Source: JBARKJ01 sp049801375 (GTDB taxonomy: Bacteria; Nitrospirota; JACRHJ01). From it: a stretch of 64,000 nucleotides of DNA. Shown here piece after piece: positions 54,198 to 62,910 of this stretch; position 1 is the first letter of the stretch, and the number at the start of each line of letters is the position of its first letter. The notes below the pieces were generated by a model. That model did not search any database, had not been told where the DNA came from, and was given only the letters and a program-made list of their open reading frames with translations. The DNA is taken from assembly GCA_049801375.1 (NCBI GenBank), contig JBARKJ010000073.1:1-64000 (forward strand), in the 5' to 3' direction. The translations under genes were made by a program, and so were the position numbers.

Positions 54198-55037
54198 TTA
54201 CAGATTTTCTTTGGTAAAAAGGATACCGCTTACGACCTCGGCAGGTTTGCCAAAGGGACCCATTTTCTTGCCGTTCAATTCGGCGGTGACTCCGCCCCCA
54301 TTTCCCAGGGTCAGGACAATCTCGTCGTCCGCCTTGATCTCCAGGACCCCTCCCTTTTTTAAAGTCCCGTTCATCCTTCTGGACTTGTCTGCCCTGTAGG
54401 AGTAATAGCTGTCCGCGGCCGCGAAAAGTTTCAGTAAAAGCGGGCCTGTCTTTTGTACTGGCTTCTGCACCTGCGGCGCGTCGGCAGTATGCGGCTTAAA
54501 AGAAGTCGCATTTTTTAAGGCGGTAGTAGTCGGCGTCTGTACCGGCGGGACGGGGGCATTCCTGAAGGCTGCGGGCGGGGAAGGAGGCTGTAATTCCAGC
54601 GGCTTCACTTTAGGAGTCAGCAGGAGCATTATCCCCGTTATAGCCGCACCGAGGATGATTCCTCCAATGATTATCAGGTAAATCGGATTTTTTTTCTTGC
54701 CAGGCTTTTCCGCGCCAGACGGATGCCTTCTGCGGGATATGCTTATGAGAGAGGGCTTTGGATGGTGCTGTACCTCTCCGCCCTCAGGCGTCTGCACCTC
54801 TTTCTGGGGGAAAAGCTCCCTGTACCGTGCCATTACATCCTTGACGTTCAGGCCCAGTTCTTTCGAGTAAGTCCGCAGGAAGCCGACTACAAAGACCTCG
54901 CCGGGAATAACGGAATAATCGTCTTCCTCGAGCGCCTTCAGGAAGGTGTGGCTTATCCTCGTCTTTTCAGCGATCTCGGTGAGGGAAAGACCTTTCGCCT
55001 CCCTCGCCGCCTTGAGTTCTTCACCGATAGTGGGCAT
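54198..55037 (-). CDS. RodZ-like protein (HTH, transmembrane, DUF4115)
   Basis: 279 aa. N-terminal Xre-type helix-turn-helix (EELKAAREAKGLSLTEIAEK, TFLKALEEDDYSVIPGEVFV), a basic linker, one transmembrane helix (about 112-135), a Pro-rich periplasmic linker and a C-terminal DUF4115 beta domain (from about 200: LLLKLFAAADSYY, NGKKMGPFG). RodZ links MreB to the membrane in rod-shaped cells; FRTYS-like LRTYSKELGL is the typical end of the HTH. Adjacent to a TPR lipoprotein (stop and start touching). Confidence 0.9.
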   Translation of the reverse strand: MPTIGEELKAAREAKGLSLTEIAEKTRISHTFLKALEEDDYSVIPGEVFVVGFLRTYSKELGLNVKDVMARYRELFPQKEVQTPEGGEVQHHPKPSLISISRRRHPSGAEKPGKKKNPIYLIIIGGIILGAAITGIMLLLTPKVKPLELQPPSPPAAFRNAPVPPVQTPTTTALKNATSFKPHTADAPQVQKPVQKTGPLLLKLFAAADSYYSYRADKSRRMNGTLKKGGVLEIKADDEIVLTLGNGGGVTAELNGKKMGPFGKPAEVVSGILFTKENL

Positions 55038-55781
55038 TTACTTCAATAGGTCCAGATATTTATCGGCCTGCGCCGCAAGGTCCGTATTAGGCGCCAACTG
55101 TTTTGCCTTTTCCAGGCTCTCTTCCGCCGCCGCACTTTTGCCCTGCTTAAAGTATATCAACCCGAGGTCGAAATACGGCTGTGGGTTTTTCGGCGCGGCT
55201 TCGATGGTCTTCTTATAAAATTTTTCCGCCTCGTCCGTATTGTTCATCTTGTTGTATTGGTCGGCAAGACTATACATTGCGGCCACGTTATCAGGCGTCG
55301 CCAGCAGTGCTTCCCGGAAAGACTTTGCCGCGGCTTCGTGGTCGCCGATGGTGTCATAGACATATCCCAGGTTGACCAGCGCCTGGTCCTTCGTCGGGTA
55401 GACCGGGTTATCTATTGCCTTCCTGATTTCCTTTATCGCGTCAGGAAAATCCTTTTTCTGCGCGTATACGAGCCCCAGATTATGGTGGCCGTCTCCAAAA
55501 TCAGGGTCGATAGATATAGTCGTTTTGAATTCGTCCATGGCCTTGTCGAAGTTTTTCTCCTTGTAATAGATTATCCCGGCCGCGAAATGTGCGTCTATGT
55601 TTCTGGGGTTCTCCGCTATCGCCATGTTGAATTCATAAAGCGCGGACTCGTCGTTTCCAGACTCCATCCGGTTCAACCCGCTCTTGTAGTGCGACAGGGA
55701 TTCCTGGACTTTAGTCGGACCAGTCGCACAGGCGGACAGGAACAGTGCGGCGGCCAGGACAAGATAAAACCGGTTTTTCAT
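55038..55781 (-). CDS. TPR-repeat lipoprotein (PilF/PilW-like)
   Basis: 247 aa. Lipoprotein signal with lipobox LSAC (Cys about residue 18). About five to six TPR repeats follow (ALYEFNMAIAENPRNIDAHF, AMDEFKTTISIDPDFGDGHH, AAKSFREALLATPDN). PilF/PilW-type lipoproteins have this layout and help secretin assembly; a more general role is equally possible. ATG shares the ATGA overlap with the PfkB gene upstream, ends one base before the RodZ-like gene. Confidence 0.88.
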   Translation of the reverse strand: MKNRFYLVLAAALFLSACATGPTKVQESLSHYKSGLNRMESGNDESALYEFNMAIAENPRNIDAHFAAGIIYYKEKNFDKAMDEFKTTISIDPDFGDGHHNLGLVYAQKKDFPDAIKEIRKAIDNPVYPTKDQALVNLGYVYDTIGDHEAAAKSFREALLATPDNVAAMYSLADQYNKMNNTDEAEKFYKKTIEAAPKNPQPYFDLGLIYFKQGKSAAAEESLEKAKQLAPNTDLAAQADKYLDLLK

Positions 55782-56689
55782 CCTATATCCTCAAAAGATG
55801 TTATTTTCCTGAACTCGCGATAGCGCCCTTCTATTTCCTTGTAGTCCAGGCTTTTCATCCTGTTCAGGCTGAAGTCCTCAACGTTGAAGGAGGCCATGAC
55901 GCTCCCGAAGATTATGGCCTGTCTAAGCGACGCCTCGTCGAAATTCATTACGTTATCCAGATAACCCATGAACCCGCCGGCGAAGCTGTCTCCAGCTCCG
56001 GTGGGATCGAAAACCGCCTCCAACGGATATGCGGGAGCAGAGAATACCCCTCCGGAATTGAACATCACGGAGCCGTACTCGCCCCTCTTCACGATAAGGG
56101 TTTTGGGTCCCATCGCCTGTATCGCCCGCGCCGCCTTCACCAGGTTCGGTTCGCAGGCAAGTTCCCTCGCCTCGGCTTCATTTATCAGCAGTATATCCAC
56201 CTCGGCCAGGGTCTTTATAAGCTCGTCCCTTTTCCCGCCGATCCAGAAGTTCATGGTATCGCAGGCTACCAGCTTCGGCTTGTCTATCTGGTGGAGCACC
56301 TCTCTCTGGAGGACCGGGTCTATGTTTGCCAGAAACACGACTTCCGATGAGCGGTATGCATCCGGGATTTTCGGCTTGAAACTTTCAAACACATTCAACT
56401 GGGTATCAAGCGTCCTGGCTTCGTTTAAATCAAAACCGTACTCGCCCTTCCAGCGGAAGGTCTGGCCCTTGGACTTCTGGAGGCCGGAAACGTCGATTTT
56501 CCTGCTTTTCAGGAAGTTGACGTGTTTATCGGGGAAATCATCGCCCACCACCGCCACCAAGTTCACGGACGTGAAATAGCTGGCCGCCGTGGAGAAATAA
56601 GTCGCGGAACCCCCCAGGACTTCGTCTGCCGCCCCGAACGGGGTCTTGACGCTGTCAAACGCTATGGAACCAACCACGAGAAGGCTCAC
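55778..56689 (-). CDS. PfkB-family carbohydrate/nucleoside kinase
   Basis: 303 aa. Ribokinase-like fold; N-terminal VVGSIAFDSVKTPFG, and the C-terminal signature DPTGAGDSFAGGFMGYLD with anion hole and catalytic Asp. Substrate unknown. GTG start with AGGAGG upstream, three bases after mtnP. Position next to mtnP suggests a substrate in purine or methylthioribose salvage, or simply adenosine. Does not show the double-domain layout of RfaE/HldE, so an ADP-heptose role is less likely. Confidence 0.88.
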   Translation of the reverse strand: MSLLVVGSIAFDSVKTPFGAADEVLGGSATYFSTAASYFTSVNLVAVVGDDFPDKHVNFLKSRKIDVSGLQKSKGQTFRWKGEYGFDLNEARTLDTQLNVFESFKPKIPDAYRSSEVVFLANIDPVLQREVLHQIDKPKLVACDTMNFWIGGKRDELIKTLAEVDILLINEAEARELACEPNLVKAARAIQAMGPKTLIVKRGEYGSVMFNSGGVFSAPAYPLEAVFDPTGAGDSFAGGFMGYLDNVMNFDEASLRQAIIFGSVMASFNVEDFSLNRMKSLDYKEIEGRYREFRKITSFEDIG

Positions 56690-56692
56690 CCC

Positions 56693-57565
56693 TTAGACCT
56701 CCTGTCCCACGTATTTGCCGATGATTATATCGAGCTTGTTTTTAGCCTCTTCAGGTATATGCTCCGCCGGGGTCATTATTGCGTATTTCAAAGACTCTCC
56801 GCACGGACAGGAGCGCGAAACGGGCAGAGACGAGACCGTGATCTGAATGATTTTTTTCGCAGTCTCCACGTTCTTCTTTAAGATAGCGATTACCGCCTCG
56901 ACGGTAACATCTTCCTCCGTCTCATGCCAGCAGTCGTAGTCCGTGGCAAGGGCCAGCGTGGAGTAGCATATCTCCGCTTCCCGCGCGAGCTTCGCCTCGG
57001 TGACGTTAGTCATACCGATGACGTCCACTCCCCAGCTACGATATATCCTGGACTCGCCCCTCGACGAGAACTGAGGGCCCTCCATGCAGATGTACGTCCC
57101 GCCCTTGTGCATTTTAGCCCCGGCCTTCAAGCCGGCGTCGTAAAGCGCCTCCGCCAGCTCTGAGCAGACCGGGTCCGCGAACCCGACGTGAGCGACTACC
57201 CCGCCGCCGAAGAACGTGCTGACCCGGTTTTTAGTCTGGTCATAGAACTGGTCCGGGACGACTATGTCGCCAGGCGCGATAGTTTCTTTCATACTCCCGA
57301 CGGCTGAGACGGATATGATGCGCTTGACGCCGAGTTTTTTCATGGCGTAGATGTTCGCCTGATAATTTATTTCCGAGGGAGTGAACCTGTGACCCCGGCC
57401 ATGTCTGGGAAGAAACGCCAGCCGTCTGCCTTCCAGCGTTCCCAGGATGAACTCGTCCGACGGCGCTCCGAAAGGAGTATCCACCCGGACGGAGGTGACA
57501 TATTTCAGGCCCTCCATGTCGTAAAGGCCGCTTCCGCCTATTACTCCTATTTCCGCTTCAGGCAA
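56693..57565 (-). CDS. mtnP: S-methyl-5'-thioadenosine phosphorylase (MtnP)
   Basis: 290 aa from TTG 57565, chosen because AGGAGA lies seven bases upstream; the longer frame to TTG 57616 would add 17 unmatched residues. Cleaves methylthioadenosine to adenine and methylthioribose-1-phosphate. Visible: GVIGGSGLYDMEGL, FLPRHGRGHRFTPSEINYQAN, VSAVGSMKE and MEGPQFSSRGESRIYR, GMTNVTEAKLAREA. The organism makes methylthioadenosine from polyamine or SAM metabolism. Confidence 0.95.
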   Translation of the reverse strand: MPEAEIGVIGGSGLYDMEGLKYVTSVRVDTPFGAPSDEFILGTLEGRRLAFLPRHGRGHRFTPSEINYQANIYAMKKLGVKRIISVSAVGSMKETIAPGDIVVPDQFYDQTKNRVSTFFGGGVVAHVGFADPVCSELAEALYDAGLKAGAKMHKGGTYICMEGPQFSSRGESRIYRSWGVDVIGMTNVTEAKLAREAEICYSTLALATDYDCWHETEEDVTVEAVIAILKKNVETAKKIIQITVSSLPVSRSCPCGESLKYAIMTPAEHIPEEAKNKLDIIIGKYVGQEV

Positions 57566-57659
57566 TTTAATTTCTCCTGTTAAAATACCAACTGAAACAT
57601 CCGGATTATAAGCCAAAGGGAGTATTTTGTAAAGGAATTTCGGGTAGTTTTAATAGCTT

Positions 57660-58058
57660 TTAATACCGGCCGGAGAAATAATCATCGAGTATGCGGGGGT
57701 GGTCGAAGCAGATGGGTGAGGGCAGGCTGCCTTTTGCGAAAACGCCTATGCCCTTTGCGTCGTCGCCCGCTCTCGGCATGCCTTTCGCCCTGGCTATGAA
57801 TACAGTCGATATGGTGTGAAAACGGGGGTCCCTTTTCGGGTCGGAATATGTATGGAACTGGCGGATCAGTACAATGTCTAAACCAGTCTCTTCCCTGGCC
57901 TCCCGGACGGCCGCGGCCTCGGCGCTCTCGCCGTAATCTATGAACCCGCCCGGTATCGCCCAGCCATGCGGCTCGTTTTTTCTCTCTATCAGGACTATCC
58001 CCTCCGGTAGCTCGATTATGATGTCTACCGTGGGGAAGGGATTCTTCCTTTCAGGCAT
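57660..58058 (-). CDS. Nudix hydrolase
   Basis: 132 aa from ATG 58058, which overlaps the hfq stop (TGATG) with GGAAGG upstream. The Nudix box is complete: GGFIDYGESAEAAAVREARE then ETGLD (GX5EX7REUXEEXGU). FHTYSDPKRDPRFHTIS resembles ADP-ribose or NADH pyrophosphatase-type members. Substrate unknown. Last gene of a run dut-mutL-miaA-hfq. Confidence 0.93.
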   Translation of the reverse strand: MPERKNPFPTVDIIIELPEGIVLIERKNEPHGWAIPGGFIDYGESAEAAAVREAREETGLDIVLIRQFHTYSDPKRDPRFHTISTVFIARAKGMPRAGDDAKGIGVFAKGSLPSPICFDHPRILDDYFSGRY

Positions 58059-58384
58059 CAGCCTTCCACCCAAGGCTCCTCGGACTCCGCCGGAATCGGG
58101 GCCGCCGTTTCAGGTTGCGGGATTTCTTTTGCATCTTTCGGCTCCTGCTCGGCATGGTTTACGTGGCCGGCCAGTTCAACCGTGCGCTCCGGCACGATAG
58201 AATTGATGGCGTGCTTGTAGATAAGGTGCTGGCCGTCATGCTTCAGAAGAATGACGAAATTATCGAAGCCTTTCACCAGCCCCTCGATCTTGCCCCCTCC
58301 GGCGATATTCACTACTACCGGGATTTTCTCTTTACGCACGTGGTTTAAAAACGCGTCCTGCAGGTTTATCTGGGACCTCGACAT
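58058..58384 (-). CDS. hfq: RNA chaperone Hfq (canonical)
   Basis: 108 aa. Core residues 1-70 are a standard Hfq: INLQDAFLNHVRKEK (Q9, D10), IEGLVKGFDNFVILLKHDGQ (Sm1) and LIYKHAINSIVP (Sm2, Y56-K57-H58). The 38-residue acidic, Pro-rich tail (EPKDAKEIPQPETAAP) is unusual in composition; E. coli Hfq also has a long tail. Sits in the standard miaA-hfq order (58 bases apart) with AAAGGGAGAG before the ATG. Together with the two divergent Hfq-like genes at 32.5-33.4 kb there are three Hfq-type proteins in 26 kb. Confidence 0.96.
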   Translation of the reverse strand: MSRSQINLQDAFLNHVRKEKIPVVVNIAGGGKIEGLVKGFDNFVILLKHDGQHLIYKHAINSIVPERTVELAGHVNHAEQEPKDAKEIPQPETAAPIPAESEEPWVEG

Positions 58385-58442
58385 GTCTCTCCCTTTTTCC
58401 TAATGTGTTAATACTTCTCCGCCCGACCCATCCTATAAAAAA

Positions 58443-59366
58443 CTATCGGAAATCCCCGGAAATATCAAGTGCTTTCTTTACCGAGGCCATTGACGACGCT
58501 AAATTTTTATCAGAAATATCAACCCACTGCACGCCTTCCTGGCCGTTAAACCAGGTATATTGCCTTTTAGCGTAGTGCCTCGTGTCGCGTTTTATCAGCC
58601 GCACGGCCTCATCCAACCCCAGTTCGCCGTCCAGATACGCCATGAGCTGTTTGTAACCGAGCGCATGCATGGAGGGCATTTCGCGGGCGCAGCCTTTATC
58701 CCGAAGCGTCTTCACCTCGTCTAACAGCCCGATTTTAAACATTTTTTCTACCCGTGCATCTATCCGCCTGTAAAGCTCCGGCCGGGGCATTGTAAGGCCC
58801 GCGATTTGATATTCGTACCTGCCTTTATTGCCCCATTGCGACTGTTTTTCGCTTATTGGTTTCCCTGATTTTTCAAACACTTCCAACGCGCGAATTATCC
58901 TTCTTACGTCCGACGGATGTATCTTCTCCGCCGCCTTTTTATCTTTATTTTTCAACTGATTATATAGGATTCCAGGCTCTTTTCTCTCTGTATCGTAAAG
59001 GGCCTCCCGTAGCATAAAATCCGCCCCCGGACCCTCAAAAATGCCCTGTAAAAGCGCCCGTATATACATGCCCGTCCCGCCCACGACCATGGGGATTTTT
59101 CCCCGCCGCCCTATGTCCCCTATCGCCTCGTCCGCGAGTTGGACGTACCGCCCGGCTGAGAACTCCTCCTTTGGGTCCGCCACGTCTATAAGGTGGTGCG
59201 GCACCCGCGCCCGTTCCTGAAGAGTCGGTTTCGCGGTGCCGATGTCCATGCCCCGATATACCTGCATGGAATCCGCGCTGATTATTTCCGCGCCTATCTC
59301 TTCGGCGATGGCTAACGATATTTCAGTCTTGCCGACTGCGGTCGGGCCGACGATAATATAAATCAT
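58443..59366 (-). CDS. miaA: tRNA dimethylallyltransferase (MiaA)
   Basis: 307 aa. Adds dimethylallyl to A37 of tRNA, the substrate of MiaB. P-loop VGPTAVGKTEIS, DSMQVYRGMDIGTAKP, VGGTGMYIRALLQG and the conserved C-terminal PSMHALGYKQL followed by KRQYTWFN. Starts 4 bases inside the mutL stop region (overlap 59363-59366) and lies in the same run as hfq. Confidence 0.96.
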   Translation of the reverse strand: MIYIIVGPTAVGKTEISLAIAEEIGAEIISADSMQVYRGMDIGTAKPTLQERARVPHHLIDVADPKEEFSAGRYVQLADEAIGDIGRRGKIPMVVGGTGMYIRALLQGIFEGPGADFMLREALYDTERKEPGILYNQLKNKDKKAAEKIHPSDVRRIIRALEVFEKSGKPISEKQSQWGNKGRYEYQIAGLTMPRPELYRRIDARVEKMFKIGLLDEVKTLRDKGCAREMPSMHALGYKQLMAYLDGELGLDEAVRLIKRDTRHYAKRQYTWFNGQEGVQWVDISDKNLASSMASVKKALDISGDFR

Positions 59367-61111
59367 TTCCTCTTAAACATCTTCTCCAACTCGTTCAACC
59401 CGAACTTTATCACAGTCGGCCTGCCGTGTGCGCAGGTGTACGGCATCTCGCAGGCGAAGAGTTGTTCTATGAGCCGCTCCATTGCGTATGGGTGCAATTT
59501 TTTGCCGGCCTTGACGGCGCTCTTGCAAGCGAGCGATTTGCAAATTTTTTCCCGAAGCTCCTCCGCCTTCCCTTTGACGTCCGCGCTTTCCAGCTCGGAT
59601 ACCAGCCCAAGCACCACTTCCTTTATGTCCGCCTTCTCAAGGAACAGCGGCTTTGAGCGGATGAGGAAACTGCCGCCGCCGAAAGGCTCCGCATCGATCC
59701 CCAGTTCCTTAAGCTCCGGCAGGACTGCATCGAGGAGCGCCGCCTCCTTCGCGGTAAGCTCTATACGCTCCGGGACCAGCAACCCTTGCGAGGATTCCCC
59801 GTGCTTGCCGAACCGGGCCTTCACCTTTTCATACTGCACACGCTCGTGCGCCGCGTGTTGGTCGATTAAGATAAAGCCGTCTTCTCTCCTTGCAATGATG
59901 TAGGAATCCATAACCTGCATGGGGAACTCCCGGCTGAATTCCCGTTCCGGTTCTGGGTGAACATTCCTCTCTGTGTGGAGCGGAATCCTCTCTTGGCGGT
60001 GCTCATAAACCGGGAAACTCTCGGCGGCGTCCCGATAAGCGGCGGTAGGCCAGCCGGACGGCGGGGCGAATGGGGCAGGGGCCTCGCGTACCGTGCCCGC
60101 TTCCATGAAGGCGCCCGCGCCGGGGGCGCACTCGGAGTTTTTCAACGCACAGATGACAGCCTCTTTTATGGTCTTCTGCACCCCTTGCGCGTCAGCGAAA
60201 CGGACCTCCCTCTTGGCCGGATGCACGTTCACGTCCACCTGAGATGGTTCTATATCTATGAACAGGATCGATGCCGGGTGCCGCTCCTTCATCAGCAGGG
60301 ACTCGTATGCATCGTAAAGGGCGCGGGTTATCACACGGTCCTTAACGGGCCGGCGGTTCACGAAGGTCTCCTGTCTTGAGCGGTCGGAGAAGGTGCTGCC
60401 CGGCGCGGAGACGAAACCATGAACGCGGCATGCTCCGCCGCCGTTATTTATCTCCGAGAGTCCCTTCGCGAAGTCTCTTCCGTAAACTTGGGCCACCCGC
60501 TCCCTAAGCTCACGGACCGGCGGGCAATCGAACAATTCCTTGCCGTCACTTGTCAGCCTGAAATGGACCATCGGGTGCGCAAGCGCCAGCCTCTCAACCG
60601 TCGCCGCTATGTGCGATAGCTCGGTCTCACGGCTCTTTAAGAACTTAAGCCTTGCCGGGGTATTGAAGAATAAGTCGCGCACCTCCGCCGTGGTCCCTCT
60701 GGCCGCGCCGACCTCCTTCACGCCCTGGATTTTTCCGCCTTCGATGTAGACCGATGAGCCGTGGCCCTCGCCAGTTGATGTCGTGAGCCTGAACCGCGAA
60801 ACCGATGCGATGGACGGGAGCGCCTCACCCCGAAAGCCCATGGTGGAGATTGACAGGAGACCGTCGTCGGAGCTCAGCTTGCTGGTGGCATGGCGCTCGA
60901 AAGCGAGAAGGGCGTCGTCCGGGGACATCCCCGAACCGTCGTCGATTATCTTTATTAGCTTGGTCCCGCCGCCCCCCGTCTCGATGAATATCCGGGATGC
61001 GCCCGAGTCGAGGGAATTTTCGACCAGCTCCTTCACTACCGACGCCGGTCGCTCCACCACCTCTCCGGCGGCGATTTTATTTGCGATATTTTCAGGAAGG
61101 ATTTTAATCAT
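59363..61111 (-). CDS. mutL: DNA mismatch repair protein MutL
   Basis: 582 aa. GHKL ATPase domain motifs: LPENIANKIAAGEVVERPAS, LVENSLDSGA, DDGSGM and TMGFRGEALPSIASVS, FFNTPARLKFLK. A C-terminal dimerisation domain follows (FILIDQHAAHERVQYEK, QLFACEMPYTCAHGRPT). The endonuclease metal motif of some MutL proteins (DQHAxEEx2E) reads here as DQHAAHERVQYE, that is, DQHAxxER, so it has the partial motif; nuclease activity is uncertain. No mutS nearby. Start overlaps the dut stop by 4 bases. Confidence 0.95.
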   Translation of the reverse strand: MIKILPENIANKIAAGEVVERPASVVKELVENSLDSGASRIFIETGGGGTKLIKIIDDGSGMSPDDALLAFERHATSKLSSDDGLLSISTMGFRGEALPSIASVSRFRLTTSTGEGHGSSVYIEGGKIQGVKEVGAARGTTAEVRDLFFNTPARLKFLKSRETELSHIAATVERLALAHPMVHFRLTSDGKELFDCPPVRELRERVAQVYGRDFAKGLSEINNGGGACRVHGFVSAPGSTFSDRSRQETFVNRRPVKDRVITRALYDAYESLLMKERHPASILFIDIEPSQVDVNVHPAKREVRFADAQGVQKTIKEAVICALKNSECAPGAGAFMEAGTVREAPAPFAPPSGWPTAAYRDAAESFPVYEHRQERIPLHTERNVHPEPEREFSREFPMQVMDSYIIARREDGFILIDQHAAHERVQYEKVKARFGKHGESSQGLLVPERIELTAKEAALLDAVLPELKELGIDAEPFGGGSFLIRSKPLFLEKADIKEVVLGLVSELESADVKGKAEELREKICKSLACKSAVKAGKKLHPYAMERLIEQLFACEMPYTCAHGRPTVIKFGLNELEKMFKRK

Positions 61112-61560
61112 GTTCCCGTATGCCCGAATCCACCGTCCCCGCGCTTGGTTCCGTTTAATTCTTCGACGTGGATCAGCTCCGCCCGGACCACCTCGTTTAT
61201 CACCATCTGGGCGATGCGGTCGCCGCGTTTTATGGTAAAAGGCTCCTCACCGAAATTAATGAGTATGACCTTTATCTCGCCGCGGTAATCGGCGTCCACC
61301 GTACCCGGCGTATTGACGAGGCTTATGCCGTGTTTAGCGGCAAGCCCGCTTCTCGGGCGCACCTGCGCTTCGTATCCTTCCGGAAGCTCGATGGATATGC
61401 CGGTAGGGACGAGCGCCCATTTTCCGGCTAGAACAACCATCTGCCCGTCCACCGCGGCCAAAAGGTCCATACCCGCGGAATGCTCCGTCTGGTACGACGG
61501 CAGAGGCAGGTCTTCGCTTCCAGGTAATTTCTTTATTTTTATTTTTAATTGAACGGACAT
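61108..61560 (-). CDS. dut: dUTP diphosphatase (Dut)
   Basis: 150 aa trimeric dUTPase that makes dUMP and lowers dUTP in DNA. The five motifs are visible: AGMDLLAA, RPRSGLAAKHGI, NTPGTVDADYRGE, RIAQMVI, and the C-terminal RGDGGFGHTGT flap with the Phe that closes on the base. It overlaps mutL by 4 bases and lies 4 bases after the M16 peptidase gene. Confidence 0.96.
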   Translation of the reverse strand: MSVQLKIKIKKLPGSEDLPLPSYQTEHSAGMDLLAAVDGQMVVLAGKWALVPTGISIELPEGYEAQVRPRSGLAAKHGISLVNTPGTVDADYRGEIKVILINFGEEPFTIKRGDRIAQMVINEVVRAELIHVEELNGTKRGDGGFGHTGT

Positions 61561-61564
61561 TTCT

Positions 61565-62821
61565 TTAATGGACGGGGATTTCTTTTTGAAGCTCTGCCTT
61601 CTCTATCGGCCCCAGGGCGCTCATGGCTATTTCCTCGCTGCCGAAAAGCTCATGCACCAGCCTGTTCACCTGGTCCGAATCCACCTTCTCAATCTCCGCG
61701 ATTATCTCGTCCAGGGTGTAGCGGCGGCCCAGGTACATCTCCTGCTTAGCGAGCTGACTCATCCGGTTGTACGTATTCTCCATGCCGAGGACCATATTTC
61801 CTTTAAGCTGTTCCTTTACCTTCTCCAGTTCGTCTTTCGTTACGCCCTCTTCCCGCAGCTTCTTTATCTCTTTCCAGATGACCCTGACCACCGATGCGGC
61901 CTTGGAAGGGCTGACTCCGGCATAGATGACGAATAACCCGGTATCTTTCAAGGAAGTGAGGTATGAATAGACGGAATAGGCAAGCCCGCGCTTCTCGCGT
62001 ATCTCCTGAAAAAGCCTGGAACTCATACTGCTCCCAAGCAGGGTGTTCAGGGAATACATCCCGAACCGGTCCTTGTGCGAGTACGGCAGCCCCTTCGCGC
62101 CCATGCAGACATGTACCTGCTCCAGCTTCCGGTGTCTCACGTTGACGGCCGGCTTAAAACCGGCTGGATCGCTCTGGGGCCTTGGCTTTTTCTTTTTCCT
62201 CCCGCCGAAGCTTTTGTTCAGCGTCTCTATCAGGAGGTCGTGGTCGAAATTTCCGGCGGCGGAGATAACGATCTCGGAGGGCACGTAATAGTCTTTCATG
62301 TAGTTGATAAGGTTTTCGCGGGACAGGCCGTTCATGCTTTTCCTGGTTCCTAGAACCGGCTGACCAAGCGGGGTGCCCTTCCAGACCGATTCGTAGAGGA
62401 GCTCGTGTACCAGGTCGTCGGGCGTATCCTCGACCATCTTTATCTCCTCCAATATCACCTTGCGCTCACGGTCCAGCTCTTTCTGGTCGAATGTGGAGTT
62501 GTTGAAGATGTCGGTCAGGAGGTCCACGGCGCGGGCCAGGTGTTCGTCCAGTACCTTAACGTAATAGGTTGTGCCTTCTTTGCTGGTGAACGCGTTGAGT
62601 TCTCCGCCCATGGAGTCCATCTCGATGGCGATGTCCCGCGCGCTCCTCCTTTTTGTGCCCTTGAAGAGCATGTGCTCTATGAAGTGGGAGACGCCGCTCA
62701 ACTCCGGGGATTCGTCCCTCGCGCCCACGTTTATCCAGACGCCTAGCGACACGGACCGGACGTGGTTTATCCGTTCGGTCACTACGCGCATCCCGTTATC
62801 TAATAGTTCTCTTTTATACAT
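61565..62821 (-). CDS. M16 zinc peptidase (processing-protease family)
   Basis: 418 aa. Inverted zinc motif SHFIEHMLFKG (HxxEH) with the third-ligand Glu about 75 residues on, within DREREKV-like context (KELDRERKVILEEI). A second M16 domain (about 165-350) lacks the motif, as usual. Such genes commonly follow pnp (as here). Substrate unknown in bacteria. ATG 62821, just after the pnp terminator. Confidence 0.92.
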   Translation of the reverse strand: MYKRELLDNGMRVVTERINHVRSVSLGVWINVGARDESPELSGVSHFIEHMLFKGTKRRSARDIAIEMDSMGGELNAFTSKEGTTYYVKVLDEHLARAVDLLTDIFNNSTFDQKELDRERKVILEEIKMVEDTPDDLVHELLYESVWKGTPLGQPVLGTRKSMNGLSRENLINYMKDYYVPSEIVISAAGNFDHDLLIETLNKSFGGRKKKKPRPQSDPAGFKPAVNVRHRKLEQVHVCMGAKGLPYSHKDRFGMYSLNTLLGSSMSSRLFQEIREKRGLAYSVYSYLTSLKDTGLFVIYAGVSPSKAASVVRVIWKEIKKLREEGVTKDELEKVKEQLKGNMVLGMENTYNRMSQLAKQEMYLGRRYTLDEIIAEIEKVDSDQVNRLVHELFGSEEIAMSALGPIEKAELQKEIPVH

Positions 62822-62844
62822 GGCGTTACCTAAGATATTACCAT

Positions 62845-62881
62845 AAAAAAAAGGAAACGAGCCAAATCATTGCCCATTTCC
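62845..62881 (-). terminator. Intrinsic terminator after pnp
   Basis: Minus strand: 10-bp stem GGAAATGGGC (62881-62872) pairing with GCTCGTTTCC (62862-62853), with two G-U pairs and a 9-base loop, followed by eight T residues (62852-62845). It is 30 bases after the pnp stop and ends that transcript before the M16 peptidase gene. Confidence 0.82.
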
Positions 62882-62910
62882 CTTCTTTTCTTCGCGTTTA
62901 TCTTATTGCC

